Below, piece after piece: positions 54,965 through 63,972 of a stretch of 64,000 nt of DNA. Source of the DNA: Acidobacteriota bacterium (GTDB lineage Bacteria; Acidobacteriota; Terriglobia; Terriglobales; Acidobacteriaceae); contig JABCZI010000004.1 of NCBI GenBank assembly GCA_013289765.1, positions 248,001 through 312,000 of the forward strand, written 5' to 3'. Each line of letters begins with the position of its first letter. Position 1 is the stretch's first letter. The notes beneath the pieces were generated by a model. The model worked only from the letters and a program-made list of their open reading frames with translations, did not search any database and had not been told where the DNA came from. Position numbers and translations under genes: made by a program.

Positions 54965-57900
54965 ATGAGTATCTCTGCTCCATTTATACGGCGTCCGATT
55001 GGCACTTCGCTGCTGGCTGCGGCGTTGTTGTTATCCGGAATTCTCGCTTTCAATTTTCTTCCGGTCGCATCTTTGCCCAGGGTTGATTTTCCTGTGATCG
55101 GAGTCGGCGCGGCCTTGCCGGGCGCAGACCCGCAGACCATGGCATCTGCCGTCGCAACCCCGCTGGAGCGGCAGTTTGGGCGCATCTCCGGGGTCAACCA
55201 GATGACCTCGACCAGCCAACTGGGATCGACCAGCATTGTCTTGCAGTTTGATTTGAACCGGAACATCGATGCTGCAGGGCGCGACGTGCAGGCAGCAATC
55301 AATGCCGCGCGCAGCCAGCTTCCCGCAAACCTTCCCAGCAATCCGACGTACCGCAAGGCAAATCCCGCGGACGCTCCCATTCTGATCCTGGCGCTGACTT
55401 CCGACACTGAAACCGTGCCGCAAATGTATGACGCAGCGGACTCGATTCTGGCGCAGAAACTTGCCCAGGTTTCTGGCGTGGGCCAGGTATTTGTAGGAGG
55501 GGCGGCGCAACCCGCGGTGCGCGCGGAAGTAAATCCGATGCTGCTGAACAAGTTGGGCGTCGGGCTGGACACGGTGCGTACCGCTCTGAATGCCGCCAAC
55601 GCAAACCTGGCCAAAGGAGAGGTTTCGAATAGGACTACTTCCTGGTCTCTCGACGACACCGATCAACTCTTCACTGCGGATCAGTACCGTCCGCTGATCG
55701 TGGCTTACCGAAACGGCGGGGCGGTACGTCTCGGGGACGTGGCTGATGTGCAGGATTCCGTTTCTGACGTCCGCAACATCGGTCTGGCGAACGGCAAGCC
55801 GAGCGTTCTCATCATCGTTTTTCGGCAGCCTGGCGCCAATATTATCGAGACCGTGGACCGGGTGATCGCGCTGCTTCCCTATCTGCAGTCCTCGATCTCT
55901 CCCGCAATCTCGCTCACCGTTGCCATGGATCGCACCGTCACGGTTCGCGCCTCGGTAAAGGATATTGAATTCACTCTGATCCTATCGATCATTCTTGTAA
56001 TTCTCGTGGTGTTTGCTTTCTTACGGACGGTTCGCGCCACCATTATTCCCAGCATTGCCGTACCCCTTTCGCTGGTCGGAACCTTCGGAGGAATGTATCT
56101 GTTGGGTTTCAGCCTGGACAATCTATCGCTGATGGCGCTGGCGATTTCTACTGGTTTCGTGGTGGACGACGCCATTGTAGTGCTTGAGAACATCACGCGA
56201 TACGTGGAGCAGGGCATGGATGCGGTGCAGGCGGCGTTCAAGGGAGCGGCCGAAATCGGATTCACCGTGCTTTCCATGAGCGTGTCTCTTGTGGCAGTGT
56301 TCATTCCGCTGCTTTTGATGGGGGGAATCGTAGGCAGACTGTTTCGCGAGTTCGCAATCACGCTCAGTGTTGCGATTGCAGTTTCGCTCCTGGTTTCGCT
56401 GACCACTACACCTACCATGTGCGCCAAGTTCTTACGTCCGCCGGCAAAAGATGAACGCCACAATCGTTTTTACCGGGGCAGCGAATGGGTTTTCGACAAG
56501 ACTCTGGCGACTTATACCCATGCACTGAAATGGGTCTTGGAATATCAGCTCATCACGTTAGTTGTGACCATCCTGGTAGCGTGCCTGAGCGTGTACCTCT
56601 ACATTAAAGTTCCCAAGGGCTTCTTTCCGCAGCAGGATACCGGACGAATTATGGGCTCGGTGCAGGCTGCGCAGGATATCTCATTCCAGGCAATGCGCGA
56701 CAAGATGCAGCGCTACGTCACCATCGTGATGACAGACCCGGCCGTAAGTTCAGTCGTTGGTTTTGCCGGAGGCAATACGATTTCGAATCAAGGCCGGTTC
56801 TTCATCATGCTGAAACCCCTGGCGGAACGTGGCCGGTGTCCGAACCGACATTTCTGGCAATCCTGCCCCAATGTTACCGCCGACAACGTGATCACCCGTC
56901 TGCGCGGAAAACTTTCGGCTGTCCCGGGAGCGACTCTTTTTCTTCAATCGGCTCAGGACTTGACCATCGGCGGGCGGCAGAGCAATGCGCAATATCAATA
57001 CACTTTACAGGGTGAGGATTTAAACGAGCTAAATACCTGGGCGCCGCAACTCCTGACGAAAATGCGTGGTCTGCAGGAACTTCGCGACGTCAGCACCGAC
57101 CAGCAGGACAAAGGATTACAGGCACAGCTGGTGATCGACCGTGATACCGCGAGCCGGTTAGGAGTCGCCGCACAGACCATTGATAATGCGCTTTACGACG
57201 CATTCGGGCAACGCCAAGTTTCAACCATGTACCGGCCGCTGAACCAGTATCACGTGGTCATGGAAGTGGCGCCGCAATTCCAGCAGACCACAGAGGCTCT
57301 GCAAAACATCTACCTGCGGTCTTCCAGCGGCGCACCTATTCCACTGGCGGCGTTCACTCATTTCACGCCCTCCAACATACCGTTAGCGGTCAATCATCAA
57401 AGCCAATTTCCTTCGGTTACGATCTCATTCAATCTGGCGCCCGGAATTTCTCTTGGCCAGGCGACGTTGGCCATAAACAACGCCGAACAATCGATTGGCT
57501 TCCCATCAACCATTCAAGCAAGTTTCCAGGGCACAGCAGCGGCGTTCCAAGATTCGCTTTCGAGCGAACGCGTGCTGATTTTTACCGCACTGGTCACGGT
57601 CTACATCGTCTTGGGCATGCTCTATGAGAGCTACATTCATCCCATCACGATTCTCTCGACGATTCCGTCAGCCGGAGTAGGCGCACTGCTGGCGCTGCTT
57701 CTGACTCACAATGAACTAAACGTGATTGGGACCATCGGCATCATTCTCCTGATCGGCCTGGTAAAAAAGAATGCCATCATGATGATCGACGTCGCGCTGG
57801 AGGTCGAGCGATCGCAAGGAAAGAAGCCCGCCGAAGCCATCTACGAAGCCTGCCTGCTGCGCTTCCGTCCCATCATGATGACAACGATGGCAGCTCTGTT

Positions 57901-58126
57901 GGGAGGTCTTCCGCTGGCGCTGGGCAGCGGAACTGGTTCCGAGCTGCATCGTCCGCTCGGCATCACGATTGTTGGAGGACTTATCGTCAGTCAGGCCCTC
58001 ACGTTATTCACCACGCCGGTTGTCTATGTGTATCTCGACCGTTTGAGGATGGCATTGCGCGGCGGTGAAGAGTCTTCTCTGGTGGAAGGTTCCGCTCATA
58101 CTCCCAGACCGAGTCCGGCCCACTGA
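54965..58126 (+). CDS. mdtC: RND efflux permease (MdtC-like)
   Basis: A 1053-residue paralogue of MdtB. The proton-relay region is again [14 protein letters not shown]; the C-terminus has [21 protein letters not shown]. Periplasmic ALPGADPQTMASAVATPLERQFG is shared with MdtB. A longer linker holds a small Cys pair (RCPNRHFWQSCPN, about residue 623), which is absent from MdtB. It completes an mdtABC operon. A REP-like palindrome follows in the downstream gap. Confidence 0.96.
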   Translation: MSISAPFIRRPIGTSLLAAALLLSGILAFNFLPVASLPRVDFPVIGVGAALPGADPQTMASAVATPLERQFGRISGVNQMTSTSQLGSTSIVLQFDLNRNIDAAGRDVQAAINAARSQLPANLPSNPTYRKANPADAPILILALTSDTETVPQMYDAADSILAQKLAQVSGVGQVFVGGAAQPAVRAEVNPMLLNKLGVGLDTVRTALNAANANLAKGEVSNRTTSWSLDDTDQLFTADQYRPLIVAYRNGGAVRLGDVADVQDSVSDVRNIGLANGKPSVLIIVFRQPGANIIETVDRVIALLPYLQSSISPAISLTVAMDRTVTVRASVKDIEFTLILSIILVILVVFAFLRTVRATIIPSIAVPLSLVGTFGGMYLLGFSLDNLSLMALAISTGFVVDDAIVVLENITRYVEQGMDAVQAAFKGAAEIGFTVLSMSVSLVAVFIPLLLMGGIVGRLFREFAITLSVAIAVSLLVSLTTTPTMCAKFLRPPAKDERHNRFYRGSEWVFDKTLATYTHALKWVLEYQLITLVVTILVACLSVYLYIKVPKGFFPQQDTGRIMGSVQAAQDISFQAMRDKMQRYVTIVMTDPAVSSVVGFAGGNTISNQGRFFIMLKPLAERGRCPNRHFWQSCPNVTADNVITRLRGKLSAVPGATLFLQSAQDLTIGGRQSNAQYQYTLQGEDLNELNTWAPQLLTKMRGLQELRDVSTDQQDKGLQAQLVIDRDTASRLGVAAQTIDNALYDAFGQRQVSTMYRPLNQYHVVMEVAPQFQQTTEALQNIYLRSSSGAPIPLAAFTHFTPSNIPLAVNHQSQFPSVTISFNLAPGISLGQATLAINNAEQSIGFPSTIQASFQGTAAAFQDSLSSERVLIFTALVTVYIVLGMLYESYIHPITILSTIPSAGVGALLALLLTHNELNVIGTIGIILLIGLVKKNAIMMIDVALEVERSQGKKPAEAIYEACLLRFRPIMMTTMAALLGGLPLALGSGTGSELHRPLGITIVGGLIVSQALTLFTTPVVYVYLDRLRMALRGGEESSLVEGSAHTPRPSPAH

Positions 58127-58466
58127 CTCTCTTGTCTGCGGCGGGACGATTTTGCGGGCCCCCAGGACGGGGCGTGCAACCTGGATTCACTGGGAGCGCA
58201 TCGCAGCAGTGGGCGTGAGAGGACGGAAGCAAGCCAAAAAATGCTCAGGTGGGGAGAGCCGCCCCTTCGACAAGCTCAGGGCAGGCTCTCGGCTGTCGCG
58301 CGGAGCTCGACAATTTCCAAGCCACAAACAGTACAGCGATTACGTATTTTCCTGGCTGGGACCGTATGATAGGGGATTGCTGCGTTCCATACCCGTTTGC
58401 GCGGTAACCAGTATTATTGTTCTTCTATTATTGTGCTTCGCTTTCAAATTCTCTCAGGAGTAGCGG
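58127..58466. other. 340-base gap after the RND operon
   Basis: No convincing gene is seen; an open frame overlaps the mdtC end but has no ribosome site or family match. The gap contains one REP-like hairpin (58254-58290) and the promoter region of the lactonase-fold gene. Confidence 0.55.
58254..58290. repeat. REP-like palindrome with dispersed-repeat core
   Basis: GAGAGCC (58254-58260) and GGCTCTC (58284-58290) are perfect arms around an inner near-symmetric CCCCTTCGACAAGCTCAGGG. The core CTTCGACAAGCTCAGG is a widespread dispersed sequence in bacterial genomes (from memory). Confidence 0.65.
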
Positions 58467-59570
58467 ATGCTTCAGAAAGCATTAGTCCTGTTGTTGGTTG
58501 TCGCAAGCATTGCCGGCTTCACCAGCTGCGGCACCACAGCGAATCATTACGTCTACGCAACGCTTCCGGCAGCCAATCAGATCATCGCGTATCGGGAAGA
58601 TCCCAACTCCGGAGTGCTCACGCAAATCGCCGGGAGCCCCTACACTGTAGGCGACGGAGCTGTTTCGCTGGCCCTTCATCCTTCGGGAAAATTCTTGTAC
58701 GCAGCGAATCCCGGACAAAATGAAAACGATATTTCCCTCTTCACCATCGCCAGCAACGGCGATCTGACCGAGGTGTTTCCACGAACCTCGGTTGCGCCCA
58801 ACGGATCGCAGCCGAACCTCCTCCGTATCGATTCAGCGGGCGCCTTTCTCTACGTTGCCAATACTAACTCGCAGAACATCTCGGTTTTCTCGATCGCCAG
58901 CAGCAACGGCGCGCTTACGCCGGTGGCAGGACCGCCGGTCTTTTTAGGTGCGTCGCCACTTAATATGCAACTTACGCCGTCGGGCAACTTCCTATTCGTG
59001 AGCATTCCAAGCCAGACTTCCGGAACGATCCTCAGCTTCAGCGTAAATTCCGGGGTACTCACGCTGGTTAGCGGAATCAATGCTCGTGGCCTTAACCTGG
59101 ACGGTCTCGCGATCGACCCCAGCGGCACTTACCTTTACTCGGCGAATTTCGGCTCAAACTCGATCTCCATCTTCAAAATTGGCACGACCACTTCCCCCGG
59201 CGCGTTGACTGAGGTTTCAGGGTCTCCGCTCACTTCCGGCTACACCGCTCCCGTCGCTTTGATTCTGGATCCCAAGGGCCAGTTCCTCTATGTCGCGAAT
59301 CAAGGATCGAATAACGTTGCAGCGTATTCGATTAATTCCACCACGGCACTTCCCAACATACTTACCACCTCCACAACCACGGGGGCCTTTGCGACGGAAA
59401 CAAGTCCTAGCTTTCTGGTCTCGGACCCAAGCGGAAAATACCTGTATGTAGGGAACCAGGGCTCGTCGGCGGGGATTCAGGCGTTCAGCGTGAGCAGTGG
59501 TAATTTGACCGCATTCTCCACTTACGGCGTCGGCAATACTCCGAGTTCGATCGTAGTGCTGGGCAAATAA
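58467..59570 (+). CDS. Lactonase-fold (YVTN) beta-propeller, lipoprotein-like
   Basis: A 367-residue protein with a lipoprotein-like signal (LVLLLVVASIAGFTSC, Cys21). Propeller repeats are seen: HPSGKFLYAANPG, DSAGAFLYVANTNSQNISVF, TPSGNFLFVSI, DPSGTYLYSANFGSNSISIF, DPKGQFLYVANQGSNNVAAY and DPSGKYLYVGNQGS. This is the 6-phosphogluconolactonase/YVTN layout. Enzyme activity is not shown by the sequence; many such secreted copies are of unknown role. Ribosome site CAGGAG upstream of ATG 58467. Confidence 0.88.
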   Translation: MLQKALVLLLVVASIAGFTSCGTTANHYVYATLPAANQIIAYREDPNSGVLTQIAGSPYTVGDGAVSLALHPSGKFLYAANPGQNENDISLFTIASNGDLTEVFPRTSVAPNGSQPNLLRIDSAGAFLYVANTNSQNISVFSIASSNGALTPVAGPPVFLGASPLNMQLTPSGNFLFVSIPSQTSGTILSFSVNSGVLTLVSGINARGLNLDGLAIDPSGTYLYSANFGSNSISIFKIGTTTSPGALTEVSGSPLTSGYTAPVALILDPKGQFLYVANQGSNNVAAYSINSTTALPNILTTSTTTGAFATETSPSFLVSDPSGKYLYVGNQGSSAGIQAFSVSSGNLTAFSTYGVGNTPSSIVVLGK

Positions 59571-59609
59571 AGTACTGGGCAGATAAAAGTACGGGGCAGG
59601 TAAATGAGT
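59561..59609. repeat. Tandem repeat at the lactonase-fold gene stop codon
   Basis: GGGCAAATAAAGTACT (59561-59576), GGGCAGATAAAAGTACG (59577-59593) and GGGCAGGTAAATGAGT (59594-59609) are three degenerate copies. The first contains the last sense codons and the TAA stop, so the stop codon itself is repeated. Confidence 0.85.
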
Positions 59610-59882
59610 CCCGCGTATTAATCATCGAGCGGATACGCCCACAATCAGTACGAGAGTCCCAATCCCATTTGCTCGAAACGTTGGTACAATTCATTGCAAT
59701 TGTTGTTACAAGAGTATGACAACCGAAAAATTCGGAAGTCTGCGACAATAGCTATGCCGGCGCAGATCCCCCTGCTGTACAACCCTCACGGGTGCGTAAA
59801 CATCGAATCTAGAAAGGCTCTTAGGATTCGGTTGGCCAGGGTGGATTCACGTTGCCGAGACTGAATTCAGGACACAGAATCC
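59571..59882. other. 312-base gap upstream of the type III PKS
   Basis: No gene is supported here. It starts with the tail of the tandem repeat and contains the promoter region of the PKS gene, with AT-rich CAATTCATTGCAATTG (59685-59700). Confidence 0.5.
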
Positions 59883-60947
59883 ATGAGAATCGCCAGCGCC
59901 ACGAGCGCGTTTCCTAAACACTATTACACGCAGAAGGTTCTCCTGGAACGACTTCAGGATTTTTGGGGCGCCCGGCTTAAAAACCCTTTGATGCTTGCAC
60001 GCCTGCATCGCAACGTTACCGTGGATGGCCGCTACCTCGCAATTCCCGCCGAAGAATATGTCGATATTAAGACGTGGGGACAGGCCAATGACATCTGGAT
60101 TAGGGTCGCACAGGAATTAGGCGAGCGCGCCCTTTGCCTGGCGCTGCACAACTCCGGCGTGAGGCCGGAGGATATCGGGGCCTTGTTCTTCACGACAGTG
60201 ACCGGTGTGGCCAGCCCGTCCATCGACGCTCTGCTCATCAACAGAATGAAGCTGCCGACGCATATTCGCCGCACTCCCATTTTCGGTTTGGGATGCGTAG
60301 CGGGTGCGGCCGGGATTGCGCGAGCGGCGGACTACGTTCGCGCTTATCCATCTCAGGCGGCCGCACTGGTTTCGGTGGAGCTCTGCTCGCTGACTCTGCA
60401 GCGAGAAGATTTGTCGGTAGCGAATTTGATTTCATCGGGACTTTTCGCCGATGGCGCAGCCGCTGTGATCGTGACAGGCGCGGACCTCGAACCGAACGGA
60501 CAGCCAGTTACGGGGCCGAAGATTCTCGCAACGCGTTCCATTTTTTATCCCAGCACCGAAGACATGATGGGCTGGAATATTTCCGAGAAAGGATTCCGCA
60601 TTATTCTGTCGACCGAAGTCCCCACCTTGATTCGAGAAAATCTGGGACGCGATGTAGACGCTTTCCTGGCGGACCACGGGCACAAGCGCGAGGACCTGCA
60701 AAGCTGGGTTCTACACACCGGCGGGCCGAAAGTGCTTGAGGCGTCAGCCGACGCGCTGGGACTGCATAACGGAGAACTCAAGGCGTCGTGGGATTGCCTG
60801 CGTAAGGTAGGAAATCTCTCTTCGGCGTCGGTGCTGGTTGTGCTTGAAGACGTGATGAAGAATCGTCGGCCAGCGCCTGGAACTCTGGGACTGCTTGCTG
60901 CGATGGGTCCGGGATTTTGTTCGGAGCTTTTACTTCTGCAATGGTGA
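59883..60947 (+). CDS. Type III polyketide synthase (chalcone/stilbene-synthase family)
   Basis: A 354-residue thiolase-fold enzyme. The Cys-His-Asn triad is complete: Cys138 (FGLGCVAGAAG), His278 (VLHTGGPKVLEA) and Asn311 (VGNLSSAS). Such enzymes extend acyl-CoA starters with malonyl-CoA to make resorcinols, pyrones or chalcone-like products. Length is normal for bacterial type III PKS. ATG 59883. An adjacent methyltransferase or ICMT gene, usual in many clusters, is absent; a YceI gene follows after 41 bases. Confidence 0.94.
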   Translation: MRIASATSAFPKHYYTQKVLLERLQDFWGARLKNPLMLARLHRNVTVDGRYLAIPAEEYVDIKTWGQANDIWIRVAQELGERALCLALHNSGVRPEDIGALFFTTVTGVASPSIDALLINRMKLPTHIRRTPIFGLGCVAGAAGIARAADYVRAYPSQAAALVSVELCSLTLQREDLSVANLISSGLFADGAAAVIVTGADLEPNGQPVTGPKILATRSIFYPSTEDMMGWNISEKGFRIILSTEVPTLIRENLGRDVDAFLADHGHKREDLQSWVLHTGGPKVLEASADALGLHNGELKASWDCLRKVGNLSSASVLVVLEDVMKNRRPAPGTLGLLAAMGPGFCSELLLLQW

Positions 60948-60988
60948 GACCACGGAGCCGGGCGCGCACTGCTGACCCAATACATCAA

Positions 60989-61588
60989 ATGGAGCAAAAC
61001 AACCTCGGTTTGCGCCCACAAGTATGCGGCGCTCTCGCTGTAGCCCTGTTCTTGTCGCTTACGGCCTTCGCCGCCGTACAGGATTTGGTATTCAAACTCG
61101 ATCCTGAGCACTCGACCGTGACTTTCACGCTGGGCGACGTTCTTCATACAGTGCGTGGGACGTTTCAACTGAAGCAAGGGTCTCTGCGTCTTGATCCTAG
61201 ATCCGGCAAGCTGTCGGGCGAAATCGTGGCGGATGCAAAAAGCGGCAACAGCGGTAGCGGAATGCGGGACCGAAAGATGAATCGCGAAGTCCTCGAGAGC
61301 GACCGCTACCCGGAAATTCTCTTTCGTCCCGACCATGTAGAAGGAAGCGTGTTGGTGACTGGAAAATCCTCAGTGCGGGTGCACGGAATTTTCACCATTC
61401 ATGGATCGGATCATGAACTAACGGTGCCCGCCGACGTGGAAACTTTTCCGGATCACTGGACCGCGACGCTCCACTTCGCCGTACCCTATGCGAAGTGGGG
61501 GATGAAGAATCCGAGTACGATGTTTTTGCGAGTCAGTGAGTCGGTGAACATTGACCTGACCACCACCGGGATTTTGGCCCACCCCTGA
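60989..61588 (+). CDS. YceI-family lipid-binding exported protein
   Basis: A 199-residue YceI protein. Signal peptide from ATG 60989 (VCGALAVALFLSLTAFAAVQ), then the YceI beta-barrel: FKLDPEHSTVTFTLGDVLHTVRGTF, SGEIVADAKSGNSGSGMRDRKMNREVLESDRYP, IHGSDHELTVPADVE and YAKWGMKNPSTMFLRVSESVNIDL. YceI barrels bind polyisoprenoid or long-chain lipids in the periplasm. It follows the type III PKS closely and may handle a product of it. Confidence 0.92.
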   Translation: MEQNNLGLRPQVCGALAVALFLSLTAFAAVQDLVFKLDPEHSTVTFTLGDVLHTVRGTFQLKQGSLRLDPRSGKLSGEIVADAKSGNSGSGMRDRKMNREVLESDRYPEILFRPDHVEGSVLVTGKSSVRVHGIFTIHGSDHELTVPADVETFPDHWTATLHFAVPYAKWGMKNPSTMFLRVSESVNIDLTTTGILAHP

Positions 61589-61607
61589 TCGATTCGCCAG
61601 CTCGCAG

Positions 61608-63311
61608 TCAAAATCCATCCTGCGCGGCAATTCCCTTGCCCTCGATGCATTCGTAGCAGCGGCCAGGGGTCAGATTCTTGAATTCTTCGGCTCTGCCACT
61701 CGGCCAGTTGATCACCACCTGATCGACCCGGTCGCGTTTTTCCAAGCCAAAGGTAAGCGGAAGTTCTGACTGCGACAAATAACTGGAACCGGTCTTCACC
61801 ATGCGCGATTGGGCTAATCCCCCGGATACAATGTGCACGACGGCGCCAATTGCATCCCGATTCGATTTGGTGCCGACCAGACGGAACCGTATGCTGCGGT
61901 TCCCGCCCAGTTGATCGTTTCGGTATAAGTAGGCGGAGCCATTGTTGGTGGTAAGGAGCAAGTCGAGATCGCCGTCGCGATCAAAGTCGGCATAAGCCAG
62001 TCCGCGCCCAACCTTGGGCCCGTCGAAGCCTCCGCCCAACTCGGTCGCAACTTCGCGAAAATTTCCGTTGCCGTTGTTCAGAAACATTTGCGGAGGCTGG
62101 GCGTATCCCACGTTCCCGCGAATGTTGCGCACGGTCTCGTCGATGTGGCCATTCGCCACAGCTAGATCGAGCCAGCCGTCAAGGTTGACATCGAGAAACG
62201 AACATCCAAATCCCAGGCTGTTTTTTGACGCCAGCCCAATACCGGCTTGTGCCGCAACGTCTTCGTAAGTTTTCCCGGAGAACTCGTACAGCCCGGTCAT
62301 TTCATTGTCGAAGTTGGTGATTGCGATACCGGGATGACCAGAGTTCCTGAAATCGCCGACATCAACACCCATGCCTGCGCGCGCCCGACCTTCACTGCTG
62401 AAAGCCAATCCAAGTTCGACGGCGGCGTCTTTGAAAGTTCCATTGTGCTGGTTTCGATAGAGCTTGTTCGGCTGGGTGTCGTTAGCCACCAGCAGATCCG
62501 GAAAGCCCGCATGAGAATCATCGAGCATGGCAACGCCCAGAGATTTTGAACTGCTGTCGAAAATACCGCTGGCTGCGGTCACGTCTTCGAAAGTGCCGTT
62601 GCCGCGGTTATGGAATAGCCAGCAGGTCTCGCCACGATAAGCCTCCGGCGTGCAATACGATTTGTGCTTGCCATCGAGACTGCAGAACACGTCGTGCTCG
62701 GGCGACCACTTCACATAGTTGCAGACAAAAAGATCGAGCAGGCCGTCGCGGTCGTAATCGAACCACAGAGCGGAGGTGCTGAACGATAAGCGCTTCCCGA
62801 GTCCGCTGGCGGCTGTTACCTCCGTAAACGTTCCCTTTCCCGTGTTGTGAAATAGGCGATTCTGCCCCACGCAGGTGATCAGGATATCGGGAAATCCGTC
62901 GTTGTCGTAATCACCGACGGCGACGCCCATGCCATACATTTCGAGATCCAGCCCTGCGCGCGAAGTAACATCGGTAAAAGTTCCGTTTCGATTGTTGTGA
63001 TAAAGCCTCAACGTAGAGCGCCGCCGCTTGTGTCCGGGCCAGTCCATGCCATTGATCAACAGTATGTCTTGCCAACCATCGCGGTCGTAATCCAGAAAGG
63101 CGCAACCGGAACCCAAAGTTTCGGGCAGGAATTTTCCACCGAACGCTCCGCTGTTGTGCTGGAACTGAATGCCAGCGCTGGAAGTTACATCGGCAAATCG
63201 AAAGCCCGGCGAAACCGCAGTCCCGCCGGCCGCGCCCAGAGCCCGAAGCAGCGGGAACTGTGACATCGATGCCAGCCCCGCCATATTTCGCAGGAACGAT
63301 CTGCGATTCAC
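61608..63311 (-). CDS. CRTAC1 family protein (FG-GAP/VCBS repeats, ASPIC/UnbV)
   Basis: A 567-residue exported protein with an N-terminal Tat-like signal (NRRSFLRNMAGLASMS). Repeated FG-GAP/VCBS units (FLDYDRDGWQDILLINGMDW, YDNDGFPDILITCVGQNRLF, FDYDRDGLLDLFVCNYV, DFDRDGDLDLLLTTNNGSAY) form a propeller. The C-terminal ASPIC/UnbV domain is seen at about 475-550 (SIRFRLVGTKSNRDAIGAVVHI, ...QVVINWPSG). Function unknown. It overlaps the response-regulator gene by 4 bases (ATGA). Confidence 0.93.
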   Translation of the reverse strand: MNRRSFLRNMAGLASMSQFPLLRALGAAGGTAVSPGFRFADVTSSAGIQFQHNSGAFGGKFLPETLGSGCAFLDYDRDGWQDILLINGMDWPGHKRRRSTLRLYHNNRNGTFTDVTSRAGLDLEMYGMGVAVGDYDNDGFPDILITCVGQNRLFHNTGKGTFTEVTAASGLGKRLSFSTSALWFDYDRDGLLDLFVCNYVKWSPEHDVFCSLDGKHKSYCTPEAYRGETCWLFHNRGNGTFEDVTAASGIFDSSSKSLGVAMLDDSHAGFPDLLVANDTQPNKLYRNQHNGTFKDAAVELGLAFSSEGRARAGMGVDVGDFRNSGHPGIAITNFDNEMTGLYEFSGKTYEDVAAQAGIGLASKNSLGFGCSFLDVNLDGWLDLAVANGHIDETVRNIRGNVGYAQPPQMFLNNGNGNFREVATELGGGFDGPKVGRGLAYADFDRDGDLDLLLTTNNGSAYLYRNDQLGGNRSIRFRLVGTKSNRDAIGAVVHIVSGGLAQSRMVKTGSSYLSQSELPLTFGLEKRDRVDQVVINWPSGRAEEFKNLTPGRCYECIEGKGIAAQDGF

Positions 63312-63946
63312 GGAACGTTCACCAGCCCGGAGCGGATCGCATAAACAACAAGCTCGGCCGTCTTGTGAATGCCGAGCGCATTCATGATATTGGCACGATG
63401 CACGGCGACCGTATTGGCGCTGAGATCGAGTACCGCGGCAATTTCCTTGTTCGATTTGCCGTCGACAATCATTTGCAGGACTTCAAGCTCGCGCGGCGTA
63501 AGCCCGCTATTGCGCTCCCCTTTCAGAGCCGATGGTGGCTCCACCTGGGGATCGAACATCGTCTCTCCACCGGCAACGCGCCTCACTGCCGGCCCAAGTT
63601 CCAGGTTCACCGCGTTCTTCAGAATGTATCCCCTGGCGCCGGCATCAATGGCCTGCCGCACCCAGGTGTTCTCCGAATGCATGCTGAGCATCAGCACTGC
63701 TGTCTCTGGCAGATCCGCAAGAATCTGCCGTGTCGCATCAAGGCCGTTAATCTTGGGCAAAGCGCAGTCCATGACGACAACCTGGGGCCTTAAGTCACGC
63801 GCCAGTTTGATAGCCTCTTCTCCGTCACCGGCTTCGCCAACCACATCCAAATCGGGTTCGTCTTCCAGCATGCGCCGAAAGCCACGCCGCACCAAGCTGT
63901 GGTCATCCACCAGCAACACCGTGATCTTGTTGGTCATATCCACCAT
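63308..63946 (-). CDS. NarL/LuxR-type response regulator
   Basis: A 212-residue response regulator. Receiver domain with acidic VDDHS and phospho-acceptor Asp60 (VVVMDCALPK). LuxR-type HTH at the C-terminus (LTPRELEVLQMIVDGKSNKEIAAVL, NTVAVHRANIMNALGI). An orphan regulator here; a partner kinase is not adjacent. Two starts are possible (63946, or ATG 63937). Co-translated with the CRTAC1 gene (4-base overlap), so it probably controls or is controlled with that secreted protein. Confidence 0.95.
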   Translation of the reverse strand: MVDMTNKITVLLVDDHSLVRRGFRRMLEDEPDLDVVGEAGDGEEAIKLARDLRPQVVVMDCALPKINGLDATRQILADLPETAVLMLSMHSENTWVRQAIDAGARGYILKNAVNLELGPAVRRVAGGETMFDPQVEPPSALKGERNSGLTPRELEVLQMIVDGKSNKEIAAVLDLSANTVAVHRANIMNALGIHKTAELVVYAIRSGLVNVP

Positions 63947-63972
63947 CTATATTGTCGTCAAAGATCTATATT
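63945..63972. promoter_or_regulatory. Repeated ATCTATATT sites before the response regulator
   Basis: ATCTATATT occurs at 63945-63953 and 63964-63972, 19 bases apart (about two DNA turns) directly at the response-regulator start. This may be an autoregulatory site or chance in an AT-rich promoter. Confidence 0.3.

Noticed and set aside
58065-58463. A 132-residue frame over the end of mdtC
   Set aside because: It starts inside mdtC, contains the REP-like hairpin and lacks a ribosome site.
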